A stretch of DNA of 64,000 nucleotides, taken from positions 372,001 to 436,000 of the forward strand of contig NZ_VJWL01000002.1 in the NCBI RefSeq assembly GCF_007096385.1, written 5' to 3'. Positions 57,464 to 64,000 of the stretch are shown here, piece after piece. How positions within the stretch are numbered: the stretch's first letter is position 1; the number at the start of each line of letters is the position of its first letter. The stretch is from Aliidiomarina halalkaliphila. GTDB taxonomy: Bacteria > Pseudomonadota > Gammaproteobacteria > Enterobacterales > Alteromonadaceae. A model generated the notes under the pieces. That model had not been told where the DNA came from and searched no databases. It saw only the letters and a list, made by a program, of their open reading frames with translations. Position numbers and translations under genes: made by a program.

Positions 57464-58102
57464 TTATGGTTTTTTCGGCTCTGCGGCGCGTTTTGGATCT
57501 TCTTGTTTCATCGTGTCTGAGCCGCGGGCGATCATGCGTAATTGAATAATGGTTTGTTCGGCAATGGCGGTGCGCTCCGCTGCAGGTAAATCCAACGCAT
57601 CTGCACCCGCGCTAAAGACCACCCGAACCATGGCATCGGCTTGTATTTTGGCAAGCCATTCAGGGAGTTCACGATCTGCGTATAAATAATCGGTAAGTTC
57701 TGATTTAAAGTGCTCAATTTCTCGGGCAATCGCCATCCTAAATTCTTTTGAGGTGCCTGAGCGTTCTTGCAACAACAGCCGAAAAACACTGCTGTTTTGG
57801 CTGATGAAATCCATAAAGATTTCAACAGAAATGCGAATCACGGAGCCGCCATCGGCAAGGCGCTGGCGCGATTGACGTAACAGTTGACGAAGGGTAAGCC
57901 CGGCTTCATCGACCAAAGTTAAGCCAAGTTCGTCCATATTCTGAAAGTGGCGATAAAAAGAGGTTGGTGCGATGTGGGCCTCACGCGCTACTTCACGCAG
58001 ACTCAAACTGGAAAAGGTGGTTTGTGGGCTCAGTTGGTTCAATGCAGCATTAATCAGAGCACGTCTGGTTTTTTCTTTCTGTTTTGCCCGAATGCCAACC
58101 AT
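57464..58102 (-). CDS. fabR: TetR family repressor of unsaturated fatty acid synthesis FabR
   Basis: 212 residues. The DNA-binding domain reads [20 protein letters not shown], and [19 protein letters not shown] and [11 protein letters not shown] follow, all very close to E. coli FabR. FabR senses the saturated to unsaturated acyl balance. It is divergent from a fatty-acid desaturase gene, with two FabR-like palindromes between. The C-terminus ([14 protein letters not shown]) is charged and probably flexible. Confidence 0.93.
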   Translation of the reverse strand: MVGIRAKQKEKTRRALINAALNQLSPQTTFSSLSLREVAREAHIAPTSFYRHFQNMDELGLTLVDEAGLTLRQLLRQSRQRLADGGSVIRISVEIFMDFISQNSSVFRLLLQERSGTSKEFRMAIAREIEHFKSELTDYLYADRELPEWLAKIQADAMVRVVFSAGADALDLPAAERTAIAEQTIIQLRMIARGSDTMKQEDPKRAAEPKKP

Positions 58103-58144
58103 TCCTCTGATTTCCCAACTGATTATTTAGAGCTGCAATGTAAC

Positions 58145-58162
58145 AGTGAACACTTGTTAATT
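58145..58162. promoter_or_regulatory. Weaker FabR-like palindrome near fabR
   Basis: AGTGAACA-CT-TGTTAATT: six of eight arm positions are symmetric. It lies about 43 bases upstream of the fabR start and shares the ACA-nn-TGT core with the stronger site, suggesting autoregulation. Confidence 0.45.
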
Positions 58163-58180
58163 CAATTTTTGCAAATTCCC

Positions 58181-58209
58181 TTGATCATTCCCATCAGAAC
58201 AGATAAATT
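58181..58209 (+). promoter_or_regulatory. Candidate promoter of the desaturase gene
   Basis: TTGATC (58181-58186), 17 bases, TAAATT (58204-58209), four of six matches in each. The strong FabR-like operator begins two bases after the -10. Confidence 0.5.
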
Positions 58210-58210
58210 C

Positions 58211-58228
58211 AGCGTACAGTTGTTCGCT
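58211..58228 (+). promoter_or_regulatory. Strong FabR-type operator of the desaturase gene
   Basis: AGCGTACA-GT-TGTTCGCT: an 18-bp palindrome with seven of eight arm positions symmetric, agreeing with the AGCGnACA-type core I recall for FabR sites of fabA and fabB. It would cover the transcription start of the desaturase. Confidence 0.7.
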
Positions 58229-58242
58229 AAAAAGTTGTATTT

Positions 58243-59289
58243 ATGAAAAAACCACCCCTGCTCTGGCTTAATGTCAGCGTCTTTTTAATTACTTTTCTGG
58301 TCGCACTTGTCGGTGTTCCTTGGTATCTCATCAGTGTCGGTTTTGTGCCGTCATTGTGGATTGCCTTTGCCGTACTAGCCGTGTGGGCTGGGATATCAAT
58401 CACCGCAGGCTATCACCGGTTATGGTCACACCGTACCTATGACGCACATTGGTCGGTCCGTTTAATTTTTGCGTTAGGCGGCGCGCTCGCGCTGCAAAAT
58501 AGTGCCTTGCATTGGTCGTCGGATCATCGCGAGCATCATAAACATGTGGACCATATCGACGACGACCCCTATTCAATTAGTCGTGGTTTTTGGTTTGCCC
58601 ATATTGGTTGGATGCTGCGTGAATATCAAAGCCAGCGTTATTCGGATTACCGTAACGCGAAAGACCTGCAAAACGATCCTATCGTGATGTGGCAGCACAA
58701 ACATTATTTAACCCTTACATTGATGATGAATATTGGTGTGCCGATTTTAATTGGGCTACTGAGCGGACATTTCTGGGGCGCCTTATTGATTGCAGGATTC
58801 TTGCGGGTGGTATTCGGACATCACAGCACCTTTTTGATTAATTCGTTGGCCCATGTGTGGGGGCGACAAACGTACACGGATCGCAATTCTGCGCGCGACA
58901 ACGGCGTATTAGCTTTGTTTACCTTTGGTGAGGGTTATCATAACTTCCACCATATTTTCTCGGGTGATTATCGCAATGGTGTGCGTTGGTATCACTTTGA
59001 TCCCACTAAGTGGCTAATCGCGGTGTTGTCTTGGTGCAAATTGGCAGGAAACTTGAAGCGTGCAAATCCTTATCAAATAGAAAAAGCGCGGTTAGACATG
59101 ATGATGAAGCGGCTCTCACTGCGCAAACATTCCATGGCCGAACGGCTGCAGCAAGAATACGATGTGATTTTAGATGAAATGCGTGATTATTATCAAAGCC
59201 GCAAACGCTGGGTCGCACGTCGGCGCAGTATTCGGGCTCTAAAACATGGACACGATATGCAACGGGTTCAGAGTGATAGCTCAGCCTGA
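58243..59289 (+). CDS. Membrane fatty acid / acyl-CoA delta-9-type desaturase
   Basis: 348 residues with four membrane segments. The three His boxes of the di-iron site are HRLWSH, HREHH and HNFHH; the last is in EGYHNFHHIFSGDYRNGVRWY. It introduces a double bond into acyl-CoA or membrane acyl chains using oxygen. C-terminal 80 residues are charged and helical. It is the presumed target of divergent FabR. The start is in a GAAAAAACC context without a strong ribosome site. Confidence 0.93.
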   Translation: MKKPPLLWLNVSVFLITFLVALVGVPWYLISVGFVPSLWIAFAVLAVWAGISITAGYHRLWSHRTYDAHWSVRLIFALGGALALQNSALHWSSDHREHHKHVDHIDDDPYSISRGFWFAHIGWMLREYQSQRYSDYRNAKDLQNDPIVMWQHKHYLTLTLMMNIGVPILIGLLSGHFWGALLIAGFLRVVFGHHSTFLINSLAHVWGRQTYTDRNSARDNGVLALFTFGEGYHNFHHIFSGDYRNGVRWYHFDPTKWLIAVLSWCKLAGNLKRANPYQIEKARLDMMMKRLSLRKHSMAERLQQEYDVILDEMRDYYQSRKRWVARRRSIRALKHGHDMQRVQSDSSA

Positions 59290-60225
59290 TGCGGCATTCA
59301 CCATCATTCCAATAATCCACGCCCAGATTGGCAGGGTAATAAGCCCTGCCAATACGCCATAACCCACCAACGAGGCCACCAAACGCGGTTTGAGCCCGGC
59401 CCCAATCGCTACCGCACCTGCTGTGATCATAAACGGCATTGCTGCTTCAAATACGCTGATTTGCCCCGCCAAACCGAGCTGACCTGTGCTGACTATTGTA
59501 GCCAACGCAACCGCGGGAAGTATGAAGAGCTTAATGACCATAGCAATGGCAAAGGGCAGGGCATCGTCGCGAGGGATGCGGAACTGCAGCTGAAAGCCCA
59601 CTGCAATCATCACGACAGGTACTAACGTTGCTGCTAATATTTCGATAAAGTCTTGGATTACACTTGGATACTCTTGTTGACCTATGGTCAGGGCGAGTAC
59701 GAGTGCGATCACCGGCGGGAAAGTGAGTAACTGTTTTATGAGAGCAAGGGCCCGTGGTTTCTTTGCCGATGCGGAAGACCCCTGGGGCATGCCATAAACT
59801 GCGGCGATGAAGGTTGCAAAGAAAGCCAATCCCACAAAGGAGCCGATTTGATCATAGATCACGGCATAAGGTAATCCTTGCACGCCAAAAAATACCTCGA
59901 CCATAGGAAACCCAAGGAACGAGGTATTGCCCAAGGGAACGATAATCATGAGAGCCCCAGTGAGCTCTCTGCTCCAATCGAAAAGCTTGGCACATCCCCA
60001 CACTAATGCGATAGCAATAGGATAGAGTAAACAAGGCATCAGAGCGGGAGTGAGTACTTGCATACTCAACTGCAGATGCGGCAAATGCAGTAAAATCATC
60101 GCAGGTACCGCTACATAAATCACATATTGATTCAGTACCTGACCGGTATTTTCCGGCATGGCCCCAGTTCGCTTGAGCACAAGCCCAACCGCGAGGAATG
60201 CTAAAATCAACAGCATTGGGGCCAT
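59281..60225 (-). CDS. AEC (auxin efflux carrier) family transporter
   Basis: 314 residues with about ten membrane segments in two halves. GNTSFLGFPMVEVFFG and the C-terminal ITAGAVAIGAGLKPRLV are characteristic of bacterial AEC permeases, which move small organic acids such as malate or malonate; the substrate is unknown. It overlaps the convergent desaturase gene by nine bases and starts 13 bases after tex. Confidence 0.88.
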   Translation of the reverse strand: MAPMLLILAFLAVGLVLKRTGAMPENTGQVLNQYVIYVAVPAMILLHLPHLQLSMQVLTPALMPCLLYPIAIALVWGCAKLFDWSRELTGALMIIVPLGNTSFLGFPMVEVFFGVQGLPYAVIYDQIGSFVGLAFFATFIAAVYGMPQGSSASAKKPRALALIKQLLTFPPVIALVLALTIGQQEYPSVIQDFIEILAATLVPVVMIAVGFQLQFRIPRDDALPFAIAMVIKLFILPAVALATIVSTGQLGLAGQISVFEAAMPFMITAGAVAIGAGLKPRLVASLVGYGVLAGLITLPIWAWIIGMMVNAASG

Positions 60226-60238
60226 GGGAAATCCTTAA

Positions 60239-62560
60239 TTATCGTTTTTTGGCATTCTTAAATGCATCGGCAAAAGCACTATTCACCGGTGCAGCTGCCG
60301 GGCGTTGTGGCTTGCCCTGGTGGCGCTTATTCTTTCCGGGTGAGGATGTCTTTTCCGAAGCAGCGGCAGCGGGTGGGGTATCATGTAAGCGCATGGTTAG
60401 TCCTATACGTTTACGTTCTGTATCCACTTCCAATACCTTCACTTTGACCACATCGCCTGTTTTTACCACGTCGTGAGGGTTCTCAACAAACTTATCCGCC
60501 AATGCTGAAATATGCACTAAGCCATCTTGATGCACACCAATATCAACGAAAGCACCAAAATTAGTTACATTGGTGATAACGCCTTCCAAGGTCATGCCGA
60601 TGGCAAGATCAGCCAGTGTTTCAACACCTTCCTTGAAGCTCGCGGTGGTAAACTCAGGGCGTGGATCCCGGCCCGGTTTTTCGAGCTCGTTTAAAATGTC
60701 GGAAATGGTGGGTATCCCAAAACCAGTGTCGGTATAATCGACGGCTTTGAGTGTTTTAAGAAAAGCGCTATCGCCAATCAGGTCGCGGACGTTCCGATGA
60801 TGCTTGCTCGCGATGTGCTCCACAACAGGATAAGCTTCGGGGTGCACTGATGATCCATCGAGTGGGTTGTCACCACCGGTAATCCGAAGAAAACCTGCAG
60901 CTTGTTCGAAACTTTTCGGCCCCATACGAGGCACCGCCAGTAATGCTTTACGGGTAGTAAAAGCGCCATCTTGCTCCCGAGTATTCACAATATTTTGGGC
61001 GAGATTTCGATTGAGGCCAGCAATTCGAGATAGCAATGGAACAGAAGCCGTATTCACATCCACCCCAACTGCGTTTACACAGTCCTCCACTACAGCATCG
61101 AGGCTGGCGGCTAACTGCGACTGGCTAACATCATGCTGGTATTGTCCGACACCAATGGATTTCGGCTCAATTTTTACCAGCTCGGCCAGTGGGTCTTGTA
61201 AGCGCCGTGCGATAGACACTGCGCCGCGGTAAGACACATCGAGATTGGGAAATTCAAGTGCGGCTAATTCCGAAGCAGAATAGACGGAAGCCCCGGCTTC
61301 GTTAACCATGACTTTCGTGAGGGCTAATTCTGGGTGTAGCTTCATGAGCTCTGCCACTAATCTATCGGTCTCCCGGGATCCGGTCCCGTTGCCGATGGCA
61401 ACTAGCTCGACGCGATGTTGTTTGGCGAGGGCGGCTAGAGAACGTAACGACTTATCCCATTGATTTTGTGGAGCATGAGGAAATATGGTCGAAAAACCAA
61501 GGAGCTTTCCGGTGCTATCAACCACGGTGACCTTTACGCCAGTGCGCATGCCTGGATCTAATCCCATGGTCGTACGTTGCCCCGCAGGCGCCGCCATCAG
61601 CAGGTCTTTTAAATTGGTTGCAAATACATCAATTGCAGCGGTTTCCGCAGCTTCTCGAACCTGACTCAATAAATCAGTTTCCATACGGGGAAGGATTTTG
61701 ACCCGCCAGGTCCACTGTACCGTTTGTTTTCGCCACAATCCCGCCGGAGTATGGTCAACCGACAACTGGAAGTGGTTTGCAATGCGTTGCTCGTACTCGC
61801 TTTCTCGAACTGTTTCGGCGTCTTCTATGTGGGGCTCTGGTACCAATTTAAGCTGTAAGATACCTTCATTGCGACCACGCAATAACGCAAGAGCACGGTG
61901 CGATGGGATAGAGCGAATGGCTTCATTATAAGCAAAGTAGTCTCTGAACTTAGCACCTTCCTGCTCTTTGCCAGTCACGACGGTTGCCGTTAGTGCCGCA
62001 TTATTCCATAGGTGAGCGCGAGTGAACTTTAGTAATGCAGCATCTTCAGCGAATCGTTCCATAAGAATAAAACGCGCACCTTCAAGCACCGCGTGGGTGT
62101 CGGCGAATCCGGCATCAGCATTGATGAAGTCTTGCGCCAAATTCTGTGGGTCATCGGTACTCGTCATGAGCTGATCCGCTAATGGCTCGATTCCTGCTTC
62201 TATGGCGATTTGCCCTTTGGTGCGGCGTTTGGGCTTATAGGGAAGGTAAAGGTCTTCGAGCTCTGTTTTTGAGACACATTGGTTGATCTGAGTTGTGAGC
62301 TCGGGCGTGAGCTTATCTTGATCGGCAATACTGGCGAGAATGACTTTGCGGCGATCATTCAGTTCACGTAAATAGCCTAACCTTTGTGCGAGGTTGCGCA
62401 ACTGGGTATCGTCAAGGCCTCCGGTGGCCTCTTTGCGGTACCGAGCGATAAAAGGAACCGTGGCTCCATCGTCGAGTAATCGTACCGTGGCTTCAACTTG
62501 GGCAAGTCGAACGCCGAGTTCATCTGCGAGGTATTGTTCAATATTCATGCCGGTAGACAT
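60239..62560 (-). CDS. tex: RNA-binding transcription accessory protein Tex
   Basis: 773 residues with the full Tex architecture: N-terminal helical region (PFIARYRKE), YqgF/RNase H-like domain ([12 protein letters not shown]), helix-hairpin-helix repeats ([35 protein letters not shown]) and a C-terminal S1 domain (about 655-725, [17 protein letters not shown]). The tail is Lys/Ala-rich. Cytoplasmic; binds nucleic acids and influences transcription. In E. coli tex (yhgF) is next to greB, which is also near here. Confidence 0.95.
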   Translation of the reverse strand: MSTGMNIEQYLADELGVRLAQVEATVRLLDDGATVPFIARYRKEATGGLDDTQLRNLAQRLGYLRELNDRRKVILASIADQDKLTPELTTQINQCVSKTELEDLYLPYKPKRRTKGQIAIEAGIEPLADQLMTSTDDPQNLAQDFINADAGFADTHAVLEGARFILMERFAEDAALLKFTRAHLWNNAALTATVVTGKEQEGAKFRDYFAYNEAIRSIPSHRALALLRGRNEGILQLKLVPEPHIEDAETVRESEYEQRIANHFQLSVDHTPAGLWRKQTVQWTWRVKILPRMETDLLSQVREAAETAAIDVFATNLKDLLMAAPAGQRTTMGLDPGMRTGVKVTVVDSTGKLLGFSTIFPHAPQNQWDKSLRSLAALAKQHRVELVAIGNGTGSRETDRLVAELMKLHPELALTKVMVNEAGASVYSASELAALEFPNLDVSYRGAVSIARRLQDPLAELVKIEPKSIGVGQYQHDVSQSQLAASLDAVVEDCVNAVGVDVNTASVPLLSRIAGLNRNLAQNIVNTREQDGAFTTRKALLAVPRMGPKSFEQAAGFLRITGGDNPLDGSSVHPEAYPVVEHIASKHHRNVRDLIGDSAFLKTLKAVDYTDTGFGIPTISDILNELEKPGRDPRPEFTTASFKEGVETLADLAIGMTLEGVITNVTNFGAFVDIGVHQDGLVHISALADKFVENPHDVVKTGDVVKVKVLEVDTERKRIGLTMRLHDTPPAAAASEKTSSPGKNKRHQGKPQRPAAAPVNSAFADAFKNAKKR

Positions 62561-62656
62561 ACAGCTCTCTTCTTTTCTCAGTATCTATAGTAATGACGCT
62601 GATGTTACCACGAAGAAAAGAAAGAAAGTTCGTGCTTTACCGATTTTGATGAGGAC

Positions 62657-62848
62657 TTATTCGGCGGGTTCTTCGGCGTTGTTATTTTCTGATTGAATAC
62701 GGATATAGATTTCTTCACGGTGAACTGACACATCGGAGGGCGCTTGCACTCCGATTTTGACCTGACTGCCGTTGATGGCGAGTACGGTCACTTTGATGTT
62801 GTCATTGACCATTATCGTTTCACCGATTCGTCGCGTGAGAATTAGCAT
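62657..62848 (-). CDS. csrA: Carbon storage regulator CsrA
   Basis: 63 residues: [14 protein letters not shown] at the N-terminus and the RNA-contacting [13 protein letters not shown] near the C-terminus. CsrA dimers bind GGA-containing hairpins in mRNA leaders. ATG 62848 is the family start; the reading can extend to 62875 but without support. An AGGATG lies ten bases upstream. It sits next to tex rather than beside alaS, so it may be a second copy. Confidence 0.94.
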   Translation of the reverse strand: MLILTRRIGETIMVNDNIKVTVLAINGSQVKIGVQAPSDVSVHREEIYIRIQSENNNAEEPAE

Positions 62849-63125
62849 AGGCGATCGCATCCTAGGTTTGAACAATGTGAGCTCTCTTGCAGCTTCTTGT
62901 AGTTGTGTAAATTAATGATTAGTAATAATTAATATGACTTTTAGTTATAACAAAGCTAGAGATAGTAATCATAAACTAATGATAGTAAATGTAAATAATT
63001 TGCAAAGATGAAAAGTGTAAAGGTTTGGAGGTTCCGACGTACCTGAACAACGCTGACGGAGCGGAACGTTGCCGCGGCGATGAGGTCTGAATCATTATGA
63101 GAGGATTAAAAATCCAACGAGGTGC
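62849..63125. other. AT-rich divergent region between csrA and the DUF3016 gene
   Basis: 277 bases without a gene. From about 62905 to 63005 the sequence is strongly AT-rich, unlike the rest of the window, and contains related motifs: ATGATTAGTAA (62915-62925), GTAATCAT (62965-62972, inverted) and AATGATAGTAA (62978-62988). It must carry promoters for csrA and the DUF3016 gene, but too many A/T hexamers fit to choose one. Confidence 0.6.
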
Positions 63126-63674
63126 ATGATGAATACATTACGGATTTACATAAGCGGTCTCGTGCTTGGTCTTCTAGTCATGGCGAGCGCGAGTGCAGCA
63201 ACAGTTGAAGTAAACTGGAATAATCCGGATAAGTATACAGATATTGAAGTGTCGTATATGGATCCTGGCGATCAGTTTATTGAGCTCTATTTTTCGCGGT
63301 TAGAGCGGCATTTTCAGCGTTTGGCGACAATGCACTTACCCAGCGACTACACCCTTGAGATTGATGTCATTGATATCGATCGGGCAGGGCGTGTTGAGGT
63401 GCGGCCAGGTGCCGAACGCGATAGAACACGTGTCGTGATGGGAAATGCGGTACCGGAAATGGTGCTGAGTTATCGTTTGCTTAATTCAGCAGGCGATGTC
63501 GTTGCATCGGCGGATGAAACCTTAATTAAGGGGTCGGTATTGCGCACCGAAGGGCGCAGTCGCTTCCCCTTTTTAAACCGCAACGATCGGGGCGCTATTG
63601 GTCCTGAGGCTCGTATGATGAATCTATGGTTCCTCGCGACGTTCATCGACCCAGACGGTAGCGCAGAGGATTAA
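63126..63674 (+). CDS. Exported DUF3016 family protein
   Basis: 182 residues with a signal peptide (cleavage about ASA, residues 23-25). VEVNWNNPDKYTDIEV right after the signal and GSVLRTEGRSRFPFLNRN near the C-terminus are typical of DUF3016 proteins of Alteromonadales and Xanthomonadales. Function unknown; probably periplasmic. ATG 63126 or 63129 could be the start, with AGGTG immediately upstream favouring the second. Convergent with greB. Confidence 0.85.
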   Translation: MMNTLRIYISGLVLGLLVMASASAATVEVNWNNPDKYTDIEVSYMDPGDQFIELYFSRLERHFQRLATMHLPSDYTLEIDVIDIDRAGRVEVRPGAERDRTRVVMGNAVPEMVLSYRLLNSAGDVVASADETLIKGSVLRTEGRSRFPFLNRNDRGAIGPEARMMNLWFLATFIDPDGSAED

Positions 63675-63692
63675 CGAGACACGCTGTGCAAC

Positions 63693-64000
63693 TTAATCGT
63701 TGTTATATCTGATATCGATTACACACCAGGTTTTTTGGCCGCTTGGGGTGGTGACTTCAAATTCATCACCCACTTCTTTTTTTAGGAGTGCGCGAGCCAT
63801 CGGTGAATCGATCGAAATATAGTCGTTACGTCCATAGATTTCGTCGGGCCCAACGATACGAAAGCGCTTACGGTGACCATCAATGGCTTCAATTTCTACC
63901 CACGCGCCAAAAAATGCCCGACCTTCTTGCTGCGGTGAGTAGGAAACAACTTTAAGTGACTCAATGCGTTTGCGTAAGTAGCGCACGCGACTATCAATTT
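63693..64000 (-). CDS. greB: Transcription elongation factor GreB (5' end outside window)
   Basis: The C-terminal 102 residues are visible. They begin in the coiled coil (KIDSRVRYLRKRIESL) and continue with YSPQQEGRAFFGAWVEIE and the FKBP-like domain end DYISIDSPMARALLKKEVGDE, nearly identical to E. coli GreB. GreB stimulates RNA polymerase to cut backtracked transcripts. The N-terminal part lies beyond the right edge. Confidence 0.95.
   Translation of the reverse strand, partial: IDSRVRYLRKRIESLKVVSYSPQQEGRAFFGAWVEIEAIDGHRKRFRIVGPDEIYGRNDYISIDSPMARALLKKEVGDEFEVTTPSGQKTWCVIDIRYNND

Overview
The window looks like chromosome of a gammaproteobacterium of the Alteromonadales type, most likely an Idiomarina or Pseudidiomarina relative. 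This is inferred from protein similarity recalled from memory and from gene order, not from a search. Several blocks keep the E. coli order: rsmD/yhhL with ftsY-ftsE-ftsX-rpoH, gpmI-envC with yibN-secB-gpsA, slmA-dut-coaBC with radC-rpmB-rpmG, bioH-gntX-nfuA, lexA next to plsB, ubiC-ubiA, tdh-kbl, and tex-greB. Coding density is high. No rRNA, tRNA, insertion sequence, prophage or CRISPR array is visible.

Layout. 1-3.1 kb: two PLP enzymes (a D-threonine aldolase/D-serine dehydratase-like protein cut by the left edge, and a serine/threonine dehydratase-like protein) diverge from yhgN-yjaG. 3.1-8.2 kb: rsmD-yhhL diverge from ftsY, ftsE, ftsX and rpoH. 8.2-14.7 kb: a small cysteine-cluster protein, a serine hydrolase lipoprotein, envC-gpmI, then yibN-secB-gpsA. 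14.7-18.5 kb: slmA, dut and coaBC diverge from radC, rpmB and rpmG. 18.6-27.9 kb: an orphan methyltransferase, a DUF418 membrane protein, a 2OG-Fe(II) oxygenase, mutM, bioH, gntX, a large M14 peptidase and nfuA. 27.9-32.5 kb is accessory: an unknown anchored protein, a four-repeat DUF4397 lipoprotein, a MATE transporter and a polysaccharide deacetylase. 32.5-41 kb: a complete caa3-type cytochrome c oxidase locus (ctaC, ctaD, ctaG, subunit III, SURF1, ctaA, cyoE, SCO). 41.3-52.5 kb: lexA-sulA, plsB, a kbl-tdh-glpE-glpG-ubiC-ubiA run, coaD and pckA. 52.6-64 kb: a GGDEF-EAL protein, an S9 peptidase, fabR with a fatty-acid desaturase, an AEC transporter, tex, csrA, a DUF3016 protein and greB (cut by the right edge).

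How the genes work together. FtsE/FtsX form the transmembrane switch that recruits EnvC to activate amidases, and SlmA and SulA are two separate brakes on FtsZ, so much division control lies here. The cta locus carries structural subunits, heme A synthesis and copper delivery in one place. Regulatory sites readable by eye include a perfect FNR/Anr-type box upstream of ctaC, two tandem LexA boxes over the lexA promoter, an IscR type-1-like site upstream of nfuA, and FabR-like palindromes between fabR and the desaturase.

The most interesting items are: a 190-residue protein in the cta locus, which would usually be called hypothetical, that carries the SCO CxxxC and distal His with matching spacing; four convergent gene pairs that overlap by exactly four bases at their stop codons; a 23-bp divergent junction between the MATE and deacetylase genes; and the left-edge PLP enzyme pair. 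I did not find a clear multi-gene system of an unknown class; most of the window is core chromosome.
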